The notes beneath the pieces were generated by a model that saw only the letters and a program-made list of their open reading frames with translations, ran no database searches and was not told the origin of the DNA. From Flavobacteriales bacterium (lineage in GTDB: Bacteria > Bacteroidota > Bacteroidia > NS11-12g > UBA955), in the NCBI GenBank assembly GCA_947457565.1, contig CANGWH010000011.1:1-42946 (forward strand): a stretch of DNA of 42,946 nucleotides. The letters are read 5' to 3'. This document shows positions 42,653 through 42,946 of the stretch, one piece after another. The position numbers and the translations under genes are program-made. Each line of letters opens with the position of its first letter. Position 1 is the first letter of the stretch.

Positions 42653-42946
42653 ATGTACAAGAATTTCCTTCTTTCCGTTGTTGCTGTTTTTACTTTTGTG
42701 CTTAGCGGCTGTTCTAATAATGAAAAAACGGATTCAAACGTGAGTAAAATTGCTCGTCAAGACAGTTCGGAGGTACTATCAAAAGACAGTGTTCCCATTC
42801 AAACAGGAGATGATGTGGTTCTAACCAATGAGGGTTTGATGGTAAAAGAAATGTATAGAAATGAAATGCGTGTTTTTGGCAAGTATGTGGATGCGCCCAT
42901 TACAGATATCAAAAACACGATCAATAAAGTAGTGCCTGATATGATG
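42653..42946 (+). CDS. lipoprotein, N-terminal part (runs off right edge)
   Basis: The first 98 codons of an open frame beginning MYKNFLLSVVAVFTFVLSGC, a clear lipoprotein signal peptide with the lipobox Cys at residue 20. A charged Ser/Asp/Lys-rich linker follows, then KEMYRNEMRVFGKYVDAPI and a helical segment NTINKVVPD. The family cannot be recognised from this part. The ATG at 42653 lies ten bases after a shortened -7-like box, TAATTTG (42637-42643). It is divergent from purS. Confidence 0.8.
   Translation, partial: MYKNFLLSVVAVFTFVLSGCSNNEKTDSNVSKIARQDSSEVLSKDSVPIQTGDDVVLTNEGLMVKEMYRNEMRVFGKYVDAPITDIKNTINKVVPDMM

Overview
The window comes from a member of the Bacteroidota (Bacteroidetes). 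Evidence for this: two type IX secretion C-terminal signals of different types, one gliding-motility-associated CHU_C-like and one type A; Bacteroidota-restricted families (DUF4286, DUF4403, the GGPKD-type Ig-like lipoprotein, an enlarged NusB, and a YbeY with Asp in place of its third His); a menaquinone pathway; and many copies of the Bacteroidota -7 promoter box TAnnTTTG directly in front of genes. It reads as ordinary chromosome with dense, mostly housekeeping genes. I see no insertion sequence, prophage, CRISPR array, rRNA or tRNA gene.

Layout. 0-1.2 kb: partial acyl-CoA dehydrogenase, then fdx-iscX. 1.28-3.66 kb (+): nusB, a DUF1573 lipoprotein, yajC, coaE. 3.7-8.3 kb (-): a seven-gene operon read aroQ, rbfA, FtsX-type permease, pth, comB-like, stand-alone B12-binding protein, enoyl-CoA hydratase. 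8.4-10.1 kb (+): NAD-dependent epimerase and purQ. 10.5-13.65 kb (-): prfA, lpxH, pheS. 13.65-14.0 kb: a very AT-rich non-coding stretch. 14.0-21.9 kb (-): Ig-like lipoprotein, mnmG, ybeY, a T9SS cargo protein, two M16 peptidases. 21.95-25.1 kb: ssb (-) facing a zinc-finger protein and an RluB-like pseudouridine synthase (+). 25.1-30.9 kb (-): 5-methylcytosine rRNA methyltransferase, menC, menA, a GNAT/FemAB-like protein, a polysaccharide deacetylase. 30.9-34.0 kb (+): gmd, fcl, gap, then a clear terminator. 34.3-39.4 kb (-): DUF4403 lipoprotein and a 1235-residue T9SS protein. 39.5-40.3 kb (+): pyrF. 40.3-42.6 kb (-): purS, DUF4286, mnmH, SDR. A partial lipoprotein (+) runs off the right edge.

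The most notable signal is a probable chromosome origin/centromere region at 13.65-17.15 kb. The 348-base gap before pheS is about 19% G+C over its central 300 bases. It carries a repeated AT-rich element and one DnaA-box-like 9-mer. Four sites resembling the ParB-binding parS palindrome (13 to 15 of 16 matches) lie at its edge, twice inside mnmG (gidA) and at the 3' end of ybeY. In the samples I counted, the + strand changes from C-rich on the left (even in + strand genes) to G-rich in + strand genes on the right, which is the direction expected across an origin.

A second theme is promoter-to-start spacing. In at least four genes (the DUF1573 lipoprotein, aroQ, pheS, purS) the last G of the -7 box lies exactly five bases before the ATG, which suggests leaderless or nearly leaderless mRNAs. 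Three other genes (lpxH, the FtsX-type permease, the CHU_C protein) appear to start with TTG only a few bases after the previous stop codon.
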